Below, in pieces: positions 1 to 5,817 of a stretch of 6,814 nucleotides of DNA. Numbering within the stretch: the stretch's first letter is position 1; each line of letters opens with the position of its first letter. The DNA comes from Desulfobacteraceae bacterium (lineage in GTDB: Bacteria; Desulfobacterota; DSM-4660; Desulfatiglandales; JALVMZ01): positions 1 to 6,814 of the forward strand of contig JALVMZ010000094.1 in assembly GCA_027032655.1 (NCBI GenBank), in the 5' to 3' direction. The notes below the pieces were generated by a model. That model was not told the DNA's origin. It ran no database searches and saw nothing but the letters and a program-made list of their open reading frames with translations. The translations under genes and the position numbers were made by a program.

Positions 1-2
1 GA

Positions 3-1238
3 CCAGCACCCTTTATTACTGAACATGAAATGGAACTGCCTGACATTCTGCCAGAAGAGCAGGCAAAAAAGATGATAGGGAGTGAATTTAAGCTTTACGC
101 ACATGAAGGATACACATTAATACAAAAGAGCGTTGAGAAGGCATGGGGAAAACGCTGTGATTTACAGGTTTATATGAGGTGTGCTTCAGCCCCTGCCATG
201 TTCAAGGCAATGGCATATGGGGAGCCCTACCCTGTTAAGGGGCTCATAACCGTGGCATGTAACCCAATGGTTACAATGCCCAATACAAGGCTGGTCTATC
301 AGGCACTGAAAAACCTTGAACTCCTGGTTGTGGTGGACAAGGTGTGGACACCAACTGCAAGGCTTGCAGATTATGTGCTACCTGCCGCTGAATGGCTGGA
401 AAGAGACTTCCTGTTCAATTACCACAATACAACTCCATTGATAATTGCAGGAGAAGCGGCACTTCCCAAGACCATTGAAGGTGAATATGACAGGAGAGAT
501 GATTTCGAGTTCTGGAGAGGCCTTGGCATAAGGCTTGGACAGGAAGAATACTGGCCATGGGAAACTGTGAGGGAATACTATGATTATAGATTAAAGCCCC
601 TGAATATTACATTTGCCGAACTTGTAAAAATGGGAAGATGGTTCCCGGAGAAACGGGAATTCAAAAAATATGAAAAGATAGGGTTTGGGACGCCCACTGG
701 AAAAGTGGAATTTTATAGCACCGTGCTTGAAAAACTGGGATACGATCCCCTGCCAACATATGAGGAACCGCCTGAGAGCCCCTTAAGCGCCCCAGGACTT
801 GCAAAGGATTATCCCTTAATCCTGATAACAGGGGGAAGATTTCTCCCGTATTTTCACTCTGAATTCAGGAACATTGAATCATTCAGAAAGGCATATCCAT
901 ACCCCAAGGTGGAGATACACCCTGATACAGCAAGAAAATACGGGATTAATGAGGATGACTGGGTCTGGATAGAGACACCCAGGGGCAGAATAACTCAGAG
1001 GTGCAAATTTGAGGAGAAACTTGACCCCAAGGTGGTGCATGTCCAGCATGGATGGTGGTATCCGGAACTGCCCGGTGAAGAACCGTGGCTTCATGGGGTG
1101 TGGATATCCAATGCCAATGTTCTCACAGAGAAAGACCTTGACAAGGGTGTTGACCGTGCACTTGGCTCCTGGCCTTATAGAGGAATGCTCTGCAGGATTT
1201 ACAAAGCAAATATATCCAACATACCCATCGTTTATTGA
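3..1238 (+). CDS. Molybdopterin oxidoreductase, DMSO-reductase superfamily (C-terminal part; 5' end outside window)
   Basis: This is the C-terminal 411 residues of a Mo/W-bis-pterin enzyme. The frame is open to the window edge, so the first ATG at 30 is not the start; family members run about 650-800 residues, and any N-terminal 4Fe-4S domain and metal-ligand residue lie upstream. Counting from the ATG at 30, recognisable elements are ACNPMVTMPN (about 76-85), the DYVLPAAEWLER block (114-125) typical of the pterin-binding fold, the PTGKVEFYS segment (222-230), and a molydopterin-dinucleotide-binding C-terminal domain from about 261 (ILITGGR, YFHSEFRN, HPDTARKYGI, QHGWWYPE). These place it near the acetylene hydratase / thiosulfate-polysulfide reductase-like branch, but the substrate cannot be told. 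No ferredoxin-like or membrane-anchor subunit gene follows within the window; one could lie upstream. The family call is secure; the subfamily is inference. Confidence 0.93.
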   Translation, partial: PAPFITEHEMELPDILPEEQAKKMIGSEFKLYAHEGYTLIQKSVEKAWGKRCDLQVYMRCASAPAMFKAMAYGEPYPVKGLITVACNPMVTMPNTRLVYQALKNLELLVVVDKVWTPTARLADYVLPAAEWLERDFLFNYHNTTPLIIAGEAALPKTIEGEYDRRDDFEFWRGLGIRLGQEEYWPWETVREYYDYRLKPLNITFAELVKMGRWFPEKREFKKYEKIGFGTPTGKVEFYSTVLEKLGYDPLPTYEEPPESPLSAPGLAKDYPLILITGGRFLPYFHSEFRNIESFRKAYPYPKVEIHPDTARKYGINEDDWVWIETPRGRITQRCKFEEKLDPKVVHVQHGWWYPELPGEEPWLHGVWISNANVLTEKDLDKGVDRALGSWPYRGMLCRIYKANISNIPIVY

Positions 1239-1277
1239 TATCCAGATTTTTTCTGCCTGTGCCTTTCTCCTCTGGTG

Positions 1278-1327
1278 ATCAGGCACTCAGTTAGTTTAAA
1301 GAATGTTTATAAAACTGAGTGCCTGAT
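1278..1327 (+). terminator. Perfect 15-bp inverted repeat, possible terminator of the oxidoreductase gene
   Basis: The left arm 1278-1292 (atcaggcactcagtt) and right arm 1313-1327 are exact reverse complements, separated by a 20-nt A/T-rich loop. It begins 40 nt after the oxidoreductase stop, a usual place for a rho-independent terminator. However, the arm is followed by ttgtaaattt rather than a clean U-run, and the loop is long. An mRNA-stabilising hairpin, a bidirectional terminator or a protein-binding palindrome remain possible. The repeat itself is seen directly; its function is inference. Confidence 0.55.
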
Positions 1328-1419
1328 TTGTAAATTTCAGGGTATTATACAATTGATAAACACTTAAAAGAGATGCATTCTCATTAAAGACCGCACGGCA
1401 TTCTCAGGTTATTCCTTTA

Positions 1420-1510
1420 CTGTCATGCTGAGGGGACAGAGTCCCGAAGTGTCTAATGAGATCCTTCGGGTGTCCAAAAATTATTACATAAGACACCCTC
1501 AGGATGACAG
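1420..1510. repeat. MITE/REP-like palindromic element with TGTCAT...ATGACA ends
   Basis: The ends form a near-perfect terminal inverted repeat: ctgtcatgctgaggg (about 1420-1434) against the ccctcaggatgacag arm (1496-1510), with one mismatch. Inside is a second hairpin, cccgaag (1443-1449) with cttcggg (1464-1470), flanked by ggaca (1434-1438) and tgtcc (1471-1475). An alternative pairing joins gtgtct (1449-1454) with agacac (1491-1496). The motif pattern TGTCATnCTGAGG ... GAGATCCTTCGG ... CCTCAGGATGACA resembles dispersed intergenic palindromes seen in many bacterial genomes. It encodes nothing plausible, although an open frame from 1425 runs through it into the HTH gene. Confidence 0.75.
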
Positions 1511-1541
1511 AGGAAGGTTAAAAGCACCAGGGCTGTGGAAC

Positions 1542-1826
1542 ATGCTTAACATGAATCAACTTAGGGCATTTTATGAGGTGATAAAAGCTGGGGGATTTGC
1601 CCGTGCAGCCCGAAGATTGAATGTTACCCAGCCCGCAGTAACAGCACAGGTAAGATCTCTTGAAGAGTTATGCGGGTTTAAACTGATTGTTCGGAAAGGA
1701 AAGACCATTTATCCAACAGAAGAGGGGAAATTAATATTTCAATCAGTGAAAAATGTATTTAAGGCTGTGGATGATTCTGTATCCAAAAACAAGGAGAACC
1801 TCTCTCATCTAAGTTCCAGGCTATAA
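1542..1826 (+). CDS. Stand-alone LysR-type winged helix-turn-helix DNA-binding protein
   Basis: The product is 94 residues from ATG 1542, or 91 from ATG 1551, which begins MNQLRAF as LysR-type regulators usually do. The open frame extends to an ATG at 1425, but that extension is translated palindromic repeat and was excluded. Neither start has a good ribosome binding site; the nearest purine-rich stretch (1511-1517) is 24 nt from 1542. The N-terminal ~60 residues are a classical LysR winged HTH (FARAARRLNVTQPAVTAQVRSLEE, then the wing with YPTEEG), followed by a short linker-type helix and a stop. The roughly 200-residue effector-binding domain is absent, and nothing resembling it appears in 1827-2037. 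It could bind DNA as a dimer without a ligand, like the N-terminal half of ModE, or be a decayed regulator. HTH identity is firm; its targets are unknown, and the neighbouring oxidoreductase is a guess. Confidence 0.8.
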   Translation: MLNMNQLRAFYEVIKAGGFARAARRLNVTQPAVTAQVRSLEELCGFKLIVRKGKTIYPTEEGKLIFQSVKNVFKAVDDSVSKNKENLSHLSSRL

Positions 1827-2037
1827 GAAAATTCTTAAAATGAGTTAATGAAAACGACTATATTTCTGGATTCCCATATCTAAAATCCATCAGATGTTCT
1901 GTTTTCAGGGCATCTGCCAGATATTGGCTGAACGGATCATTATTGAATTAATCCTAATTTTTTGATATTAGAGGAGGCAATGACACGCAGACAGGAAAAC
2001 TCTCATTCATCCTAATAACAAAGGGGGAAATTACATC
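1827..2037 (+). other. Intergenic region between the HTH gene and the response regulator
   Basis: No family-recognisable gene is present. It contains a small inverted repeat cagatg (1891-1896) / catctg (1911-1916), overlapping an imperfect palindrome gcca-gatat-tggc (1916-1928), and an A/T-rich stretch (1943-1970) that could hold a weak promoter (ttgaat at 1943 with a tgatat-like box about 14-15 nt downstream, poor spacing). A strong Shine-Dalgarno sequence (gaggagg, 1971-1977) precedes a possible 11-codon ORF. The response regulator's own ribosome binding site, aaggggg, is at 2021-2027. The elements are seen; promoter and operator roles are inference. Confidence 0.35.
1980..2015 (+). CDS. 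Possible 11-residue leader ORF upstream of the response regulator
   Basis: ATG 1980 is preceded by the strongest Shine-Dalgarno sequence in the plus-strand block (gaggagg at 1971-1977, only a 2-nt gap to ATG, which is tighter than optimal). It reads MTRRQENSHSS and stops at TAA 2013-2015, 22 nt before the response regulator ATG. There is no run of one amino acid suggesting classical attenuation. It could be a leader peptide that loads ribosomes for the downstream gene, a relic of an alternative start, or chance. Its size and the close SD spacing keep confidence low. Confidence 0.25.
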   Translation: MTRRQENSHSS

Positions 2038-2547
2038 ATGACAGAAGAGAATATACTTAAAGGGAAAAAGGTTCTTATTGTGGATGATGAACCTGATGTT
2101 CTTGATATACTGGAAGATATGCTCTCCATGTGTCAGGTTCAAAGGGCAGAGACATTTGATGAGGCCAAAAGGCTTCTTGAAACCCAGGATTTTGACCTTG
2201 CCATCCTTGATATAATGGGGGTGAATGGATATGCCCTTCTAAATATAGCGAAAAAGAGAAACATTACTGCTGTAATGTTAACTGCACATGCATTCAGTCC
2301 TGATAATCTTGTCCGGTCCATGAAGGAAGGCGCTGACTCATATCTTCCAAAAGAGGAACTGAAAAGGATTACCACTTTCTTGATTGATATCCTCAAGGCC
2401 AAAAAGGAAGACAAGAGTCCCTGGATACCATGGTATGAGAGATTCCCTTCATCATATTTTGAGAAGAGATGGGGGGCACAGTGGAGAGGAGAGGAAAAGG
2501 AATTCTGGGAAAGCTTTAAGCAGAGTTTAAAACAGAAGAAATCCTAA
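2038..2547 (+). CDS. Receiver-domain response regulator with aromatic C-terminal tail, no output domain
   Basis: This 169-residue protein starts at ATG 2038 with a good ribosome binding site (aaggggg, 10-nt spacing). Residues ~10-120 form a complete CheY-like receiver: the acidic pair D16-D17 in IVDDEPD, phospho-acceptor D58 in LAILDIMG, T82 in VMLTAHA and K105 in YLPKEE, so it should be phosphorylatable. The remaining ~45 residues contain no DNA-binding or enzymatic domain. Instead there is a basic linker and a tryptophan/tyrosine/phenylalanine-rich segment (PWIPWYERFPSSYFEKRWGAQW, about 128-149), then a charged helix (EEKEFWESFKQSLKQKK). No histidine kinase is encoded in the window, so its partner is elsewhere. 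The stop is immediately followed by the start of the MoaD/ThiS-like gene, implying translational coupling. The receiver call is very secure; whether it works by protein-protein interaction through the tail is inference. Confidence 0.93.
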   Translation: MTEENILKGKKVLIVDDEPDVLDILEDMLSMCQVQRAETFDEAKRLLETQDFDLAILDIMGVNGYALLNIAKKRNITAVMLTAHAFSPDNLVRSMKEGADSYLPKEELKRITTFLIDILKAKKEDKSPWIPWYERFPSSYFEKRWGAQWRGEEKEFWESFKQSLKQKKS

Positions 2548-2820
2548 ATGGCAAAGATAAAGTTAAACCTGCTGAATATTTTTGCGCTAAAAATAAAAAA
2601 GAATACACTTCAATATGAAGCAGAGGACATTGATGAGGTTATCTCCATGTTCTTTTCAGATTATAGAAAAGAACTGAATGGTATTTTTAAAAACAAAAAG
2701 GATATGATATCCCGTTCTCTTATCCTGATTAATGGAAAAAACCTGAAAGTGCTCAAAAATAGGATGAAGTTGAATGAAGGAGATGAGATAACCCTCTCCC
2801 TCCCGGTTACAGGCGGTTAA
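2548..2820 (+). CDS. MoaD/ThiS-like beta-grasp sulfur-carrier protein ending in Gly-Gly
   Basis: The product is 90 residues, the usual length for MoaD (about 80-90). The C-terminal half carries the family signature: a LINGKNLKVLKNRMKLNEGDEITLSLPVTGG pattern, that is the 'xNG' turn (62-63), the GDE turn before the last strand (78-80) and the terminal PVTGG tail (86-90). In MoaD and ThiS the terminal glycine is adenylated by MoeB/ThiF-type enzymes, turned into a thiocarboxylate, and donates sulfur to molybdopterin or the thiamin thiazole. No MoaE, MoeB/ThiF, ThiG or other cofactor gene is next to it. The start codon directly abuts the response regulator stop (TAA then ATG) and has only a weak purine run upstream, so expression probably depends on coupling. 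Location downstream of a pterin oxidoreductase favours a molybdenum/tungsten-cofactor role over thiamin, but this is inference. It ends 3 nt from the convergent fabD stop. Confidence 0.85.
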   Translation: MAKIKLNLLNIFALKIKKNTLQYEAEDIDEVISMFFSDYRKELNGIFKNKKDMISRSLILINGKNLKVLKNRMKLNEGDEITLSLPVTGG

Positions 2821-2823
2821 TTA

Positions 2824-3810
2824 TTAATCCTCAGATAGGACATTTATTACTTCCTCAAGGGATGATTCATCCTCTATGTTCAATACAGGAATGGAGGAGT
2901 CAATATCCTTCATCATATTTCTCAACACCTTGCTGGGGCCGATTTCAATAAACAGATCAGCCCCATTTTCAATAATCTTCTCAATCGACCCCCGCCAGTT
3001 GACTATATTGAATATTTGCTCGTATAATTCCTTTTTAATATGATTGGGATCTGCTATTGCCTCGGTAAGGGTGTTTGCCATCACTGGGATTGAAAGAATC
3101 CCTATTTGCGCATCTTCCATCTCTTTTTTGAGTTTATCAGCGGCTGGCTTCATTATTGGTGTATGGAAGGCCCCTTCCACCTTCAGGAATTTACCCAGCA
3201 TCCCATTCTTTTTTAAGTCTTTGGAAAGGGACTCGAGTCTCTTCTTTGACCCCCCCACCACCACCTGCCTCCGGGTGTTATTCAGGGTAATATACACGCC
3301 ATAATCCTTACACATTGAACAGAGCCCTTTATAATCAATGTCACCCTTTCTGTTCAACACTGCCATAAGCCCTGCACCTGGATAGGCCCTACCCGCATCT
3401 GTCATATATTCTGCCCTTTTCTGGAGGAGCTTCAGTGTGGTTTTAAAATCCATGGCACCTCCCACAAGAAGGGCAGTGTATTCTCCCAGACTGTGTCCTG
3501 CCAGCACAAAGGGCCTTAAATTTATCCCTGCATCAAGACATCTCTCTTCAAAAACCCTGTAAGCACAATAACTTGTAAGAAATACCGTTGGCTGTGTGTA
3601 GATGGTCTTGTTTATGTCTGCTGCTATATGTATCAACTTTCCAAATTTACGCTCTTTAAAACAGACCTCTGAAATGTCATATCCCAGTATTTCAGATGCC
3701 TGGTCATATAGCTCACGAACATAGGGATAGGTATCGTAAAATTCCTTGCCCATTCCCACATACTGTGATCCCTGCCCGGGGAAAAGCAGAACAACCTTCT
3801 TATATTTCAT
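2824..3810 (-). CDS. fabD: Malonyl-CoA:acyl carrier protein transacylase
   Basis: This 328-residue cytoplasmic enzyme transfers malonyl from CoA to ACP for fatty acid chain extension. All expected active-site elements are present: FPGQGSQ near the N-terminus (Q13), nucleophile S107 in GHSLGEY, R132 in the KRAEYM helix that holds the malonyl carboxylate, catalytic H216 in GAFHTPIM, Q265 in the EQIFNIVNW motif (matching E. coli Q250), and the C-terminal EIGPSKVL signature. At 328 residues it is slightly longer than E. coli FabD (about 309), with extra sequence around 50-70 between the N-terminal helices. The start ATG 3810 is supported by aggag 11 nt upstream (3822-3826). The usual fab neighbours (fabH, fabG, acpP) are missing here; instead it follows the Trm112-like gene by 50 nt. 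A transacylase serving a polyketide or specialised ACP is less likely but cannot be excluded. Confidence 0.95.
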   Translation of the reverse strand: MKYKKVVLLFPGQGSQYVGMGKEFYDTYPYVRELYDQASEILGYDISEVCFKERKFGKLIHIAADINKTIYTQPTVFLTSYCAYRVFEERCLDAGINLRPFVLAGHSLGEYTALLVGGAMDFKTTLKLLQKRAEYMTDAGRAYPGAGLMAVLNRKGDIDYKGLCSMCKDYGVYITLNNTRRQVVVGGSKKRLESLSKDLKKNGMLGKFLKVEGAFHTPIMKPAADKLKKEMEDAQIGILSIPVMANTLTEAIADPNHIKKELYEQIFNIVNWRGSIEKIIENGADLFIEIGPSKVLRNMMKDIDSSIPVLNIEDESSLEEVINVLSED

Positions 3811-3860
3811 GATTCATACAGCTCCTGATTTAAATATTCATAAATACACAACACGGACTA

Positions 3861-4040
3861 TCAGGATTTATCCTCAATGGGTTTTGCTTCATCTATCAGC
3901 ATGATGGGTATATCATCTCTTATCTCATACATGAGTTTACAATTATCGCATATCAATCCATCTTCAGTTTCATTAAGGTATATATCACCCTTGCACTTGG
4001 GGCATGCAAGAATGTCCAGGAGTTCTTTGCTTATGGTCAT
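3861..4040 (-). CDS. Trm112/YcaR-type small zinc-ribbon protein
   Basis: This 59-residue gene is easily overlooked because of its size. It begins at ATG 4040 after a strong Shine-Dalgarno sequence (gaaaggaga, about 8-nt spacing) and ends at TGA 3861-3863. The protein starts MTISKELLDILACPKCKG and contains two CxxC knuckles (C13/C16 and C31/C34) that should bind one zinc. The YEIRDDIPIMLIDEA segment that follows is the hallmark of the Trm112 (UPF0434) family. Eukaryotic Trm112 activates several methyltransferases; the role of the short bacterial versions is less well defined. In E. coli the homologue ycaR sits between lpxK and kdsB, so its location next to LPS-core genes is in keeping with the family. 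It precedes fabD by 50 nt and may be co-transcribed with it. Confidence 0.9.
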   Translation of the reverse strand: MTISKELLDILACPKCKGDIYLNETEDGLICDNCKLMYEIRDDIPIMLIDEAKPIEDKS

Positions 4041-4081
4041 TTGATATCTCCTTTCTTTGTGGGGGCATTATTAAAGGTATA

Positions 4082-4109
4082 ATTTTCAATTAAATATCCC
4101 AATTGTCAA
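4082..4109 (-). promoter_or_regulatory. Candidate sigma-70 promoter for the Trm112-like gene and fabD
   Basis: On the minus strand a perfect -35 box TTGACA (4109-4104) is followed after 16 nt by GAAAAT (4087-4082), which matches the -10 consensus at 4 of 6 positions. A TATACC box lies a few bases further on (4081-4076) but at a poor 22-nt spacing. The region is A/T-rich, and the spacer holds a small caatt...aattg inverted repeat (4087-4105) that might be an operator. It sits in the only sizeable gap of the LPS block, 42 nt upstream of the Trm112-like start codon. Inference from consensus only. Confidence 0.4.
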
Positions 4110-4194
4110 GAAAAGCTTTTGACCTGAACTGTAATATTAAGGAATCTGGTTATAAGAGAGCCAGCCGCAGCATGACTTATGGCAAGGTCTTTTT

Positions 4195-5250
4195 CTACAA
4201 TATCTCCTCAACAGCGTCTTTAACCATATCAACAGAGATATCTCTCATACAGGTCATATCACCACATCTCTTTTTAAAACACGGACTGCATGAAATCTCA
4301 CTTCTTAATACCCTGTGCCCTGTTCCATAAGGGCCTGTCCTCCATGGTGCTGTAGGGCCAAATATGGCAATGACCCTGCATCCCATGGCAGAAGCAATAT
4401 GCATGGGGCCTGTGTCTGTGGATATCAGTGCCCTGCACCTGGAATAAAGGTATGCCAGCTCTTTGAGTGTCGTTAATCCCGAAAGATTATAGGCACCGTT
4501 CTGGGTCAGATTTATTATATGGGCTATATAATCCCTGTCTGACGGGCTCCCGGTAAAAACCACCTTAAAATTAAGCGAATCCTGAATCCAATCACACAAA
4601 AGGGCAAATCTCCTTACATCCCACAATTTGGTCTTCCACTTTGCAACAGGATTAATGGCAATCAATCTACTGTAGTCAACCCCCTCTTTTCCTGCCCACT
4701 GGTCTATCTTTTCCATATCCGATTGTGCAACTGGTATCTTCCCTTTCCATGAATCTATCTCACATCCTATGTATTTCAGACCCTGAAGATATCTATCAAG
4801 GGCATGTATATTGCAATCCACATAGTATGGAGTCTCTGAAAGAAACAGGGTGCTCCCTTCTCTTCCCCATGTAAATCCTATTTTTCTCTTTGCCCTTGAA
4901 ATGCCGGCTACTACTCCACTTTTAAGGAGTCCCTGAAGGTCTATCACAAGGTCATATTCCACTGATCTTAAATCCCTGATAAACCTCCTTACCTCCCCTA
5001 TAACCCCCCTTTCTCCTTTTTTTAATCTCCTCTGCCATGACTTTCTTTTTGAAATAATGAGATTATCAAGGGCATTGTGTCCTTTAACAATATCTGCTGA
5101 GTCCTCTTCAATCACCCAGTCAATCCTTGCATCCCTGAAGTTGTCCCTTAATACCTCAAGCACGGGAATCGTGTGGACCACATCCCCGATGGCACTCATC
5201 TTTATAATGAGGATGGTTTTGAATCTCCTCTCCTTAAATCCCATTATCAT
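4195..5250 (-). CDS. waaC: Lipopolysaccharide heptosyltransferase I-like (GT9 family)
   Basis: This 351-residue glycosyltransferase is of family 9 and GT-B fold, and transfers L-glycero-D-manno-heptose from ADP-heptose to Kdo2-lipid A at the cytoplasmic face of the inner membrane. The N-terminal strand ILIIKMSAIGDVVHTIP (13-29) matches the WaaC signature, with D23 equivalent to the catalytic Asp13 of E. coli WaaC. YDLVIDLQGLLKSG (99-112) is the second conserved block. NPVAKWKTKLW (200-210) supplies the lysine near the phosphates, and STDTGPMHIA (277-286) is the ADP-heptose-binding motif. A cysteine cluster C321/C324/C329/C334 lies near the C-terminus. The start overlaps gmhB by 17 nt; ATG 5250 or 5244 are both possible, and the later in-frame ATG at residue 18 would remove the first beta strand, so it is rejected. 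WaaC is preferred over WaaF from the SAIGDVVHT motif; the exact acceptor is not proven. Confidence 0.9.
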   Translation of the reverse strand: MIMGFKERRFKTILIIKMSAIGDVVHTIPVLEVLRDNFRDARIDWVIEEDSADIVKGHNALDNLIISKRKSWQRRLKKGERGVIGEVRRFIRDLRSVEYDLVIDLQGLLKSGVVAGISRAKRKIGFTWGREGSTLFLSETPYYVDCNIHALDRYLQGLKYIGCEIDSWKGKIPVAQSDMEKIDQWAGKEGVDYSRLIAINPVAKWKTKLWDVRRFALLCDWIQDSLNFKVVFTGSPSDRDYIAHIINLTQNGAYNLSGLTTLKELAYLYSRCRALISTDTGPMHIASAMGCRVIAIFGPTAPWRTGPYGTGHRVLRSEISCSPCFKKRCGDMTCMRDISVDMVKDAVEEIL

Positions 5251-5815
5251 TACCTATTATCCATTTTACTGCTTCTAAAAGGTCTTTTGCAATATATGCG
5301 GGTCTTATACCCTTTCTGGGAAGAACATATTTTATGTCCCCCCTTCCATATCCTGTCTTTACCATTATGCCCTTCACATTACACCGTTTTGCAAGTTCCA
5401 TATCAGTGTAGCGATCCCCTATTACATAAGAATGGGACATATCTATTTTAAACCTCCTGCAGGCCAGATCCACCATTCCTGTTCCTGGCTTGCGGCAATC
5501 GCAATCAATGGCAAATTCCTCCACCTCACCGTGTGGATAATGGGGACAGAAGAACACCCCATCAATAAATGCCCCTGCCTTACTTAGCTCCTGAATCATA
5601 TAATCATGGACTTCATGAACCAGTTCCAGTGGAAAGTATCCCCTGGCAACCCCGGACTGATTTGAAATTACAATAACCAGATGGTCATTCTGATTCAATA
5701 GCCTGATGGCATCAGCAACCCTGGGTAATATAATAAACCTGCTTATATGATTGATATAACCCATCTGTTCATTTATCGTGCCATCTCTGTCTATGAATAC
5801 CGCCCTTTTTTTCAT
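5234..5815 (-). CDS. gmhB: D-glycero-D-manno-heptose-1,7-bisphosphate 7-phosphatase
   Basis: This 193-residue HAD-superfamily phosphatase converts heptose 1,7-bisphosphate to heptose 1-phosphate, the substrate for ADP activation, in the cytoplasm. Start ATG 5815 is chosen because aggag lies 9 nt upstream and the HAD core begins at once; the open frame reaches 5905, but that extension overlaps the preceding gene. Motif I is D9-R10-D11-G-T, motif II SNQSG (51-55), motif III K109 in CRKPGTG, and motif IV GDRYTDME (D134, D138). The zinc-binding loop residues C90, H92, C105 and C107 align with the C-x-H...C-x-C of E. coli GmhB. Length agrees with the family (about 190). It lies between the two heptosyltransferases, with only 2 nt after the upstream stop and a 17-nt overlap with the downstream gene, which fits one ADP-heptose operon. 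Histidinol phosphatase is the main alternative, but context decides. Confidence 0.95.
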   Translation of the reverse strand: MKKRAVFIDRDGTINEQMGYINHISRFIILPRVADAIRLLNQNDHLVIVISNQSGVARGYFPLELVHEVHDYMIQELSKAGAFIDGVFFCPHYPHGEVEEFAIDCDCRKPGTGMVDLACRRFKIDMSHSYVIGDRYTDMELAKRCNVKGIMVKTGYGRGDIKYVLPRKGIRPAYIAKDLLEAVKWIIGNDNGI

Positions 5816-5817
5816 TT

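Noticed and set aside
30..32. ATG 30 as the start of the oxidoreductase
   Set aside because: The frame is open upstream and the protein lacks its N-terminal half, so the gene begins before the window.
1009..1278. Plus-strand 89-codon open frame in another frame of the oxidoreductase 3' end
   Set aside because: Overlaps the conserved QHGWWYPE region in a different frame and resembles no family.
879..1286. Minus-strand 135-codon open frame across the end of the oxidoreductase
   Set aside because: It lies opposite well-conserved coding sequence and its product has no recognisable domain; it is a shadow frame.
1425..1541. N-terminal 39-residue extension of the HTH reading frame
   Set aside because: Most of it is translated palindromic repeat (1420-1510) and LysR-type proteins start right at the MNQLRAF segment.
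1848..1883. Second 11-codon ORF (MKTTIFLDSHI) in the gap before the response regulator
   Set aside because: No ribosome binding site and far from the next gene; likely chance.
2805..2835. Possible terminator hairpin at ggttaattattaatcc between the convergent genes
   Set aside because: The pairing needs a bulge and leaves almost no loop, and there is no U-run; too weak to call.
5057..5451. Plus-strand open frames opposite the waaC/gmhB junction
   Set aside because: Antisense to two well-supported genes, no domain, hydrophobic low-information translation.
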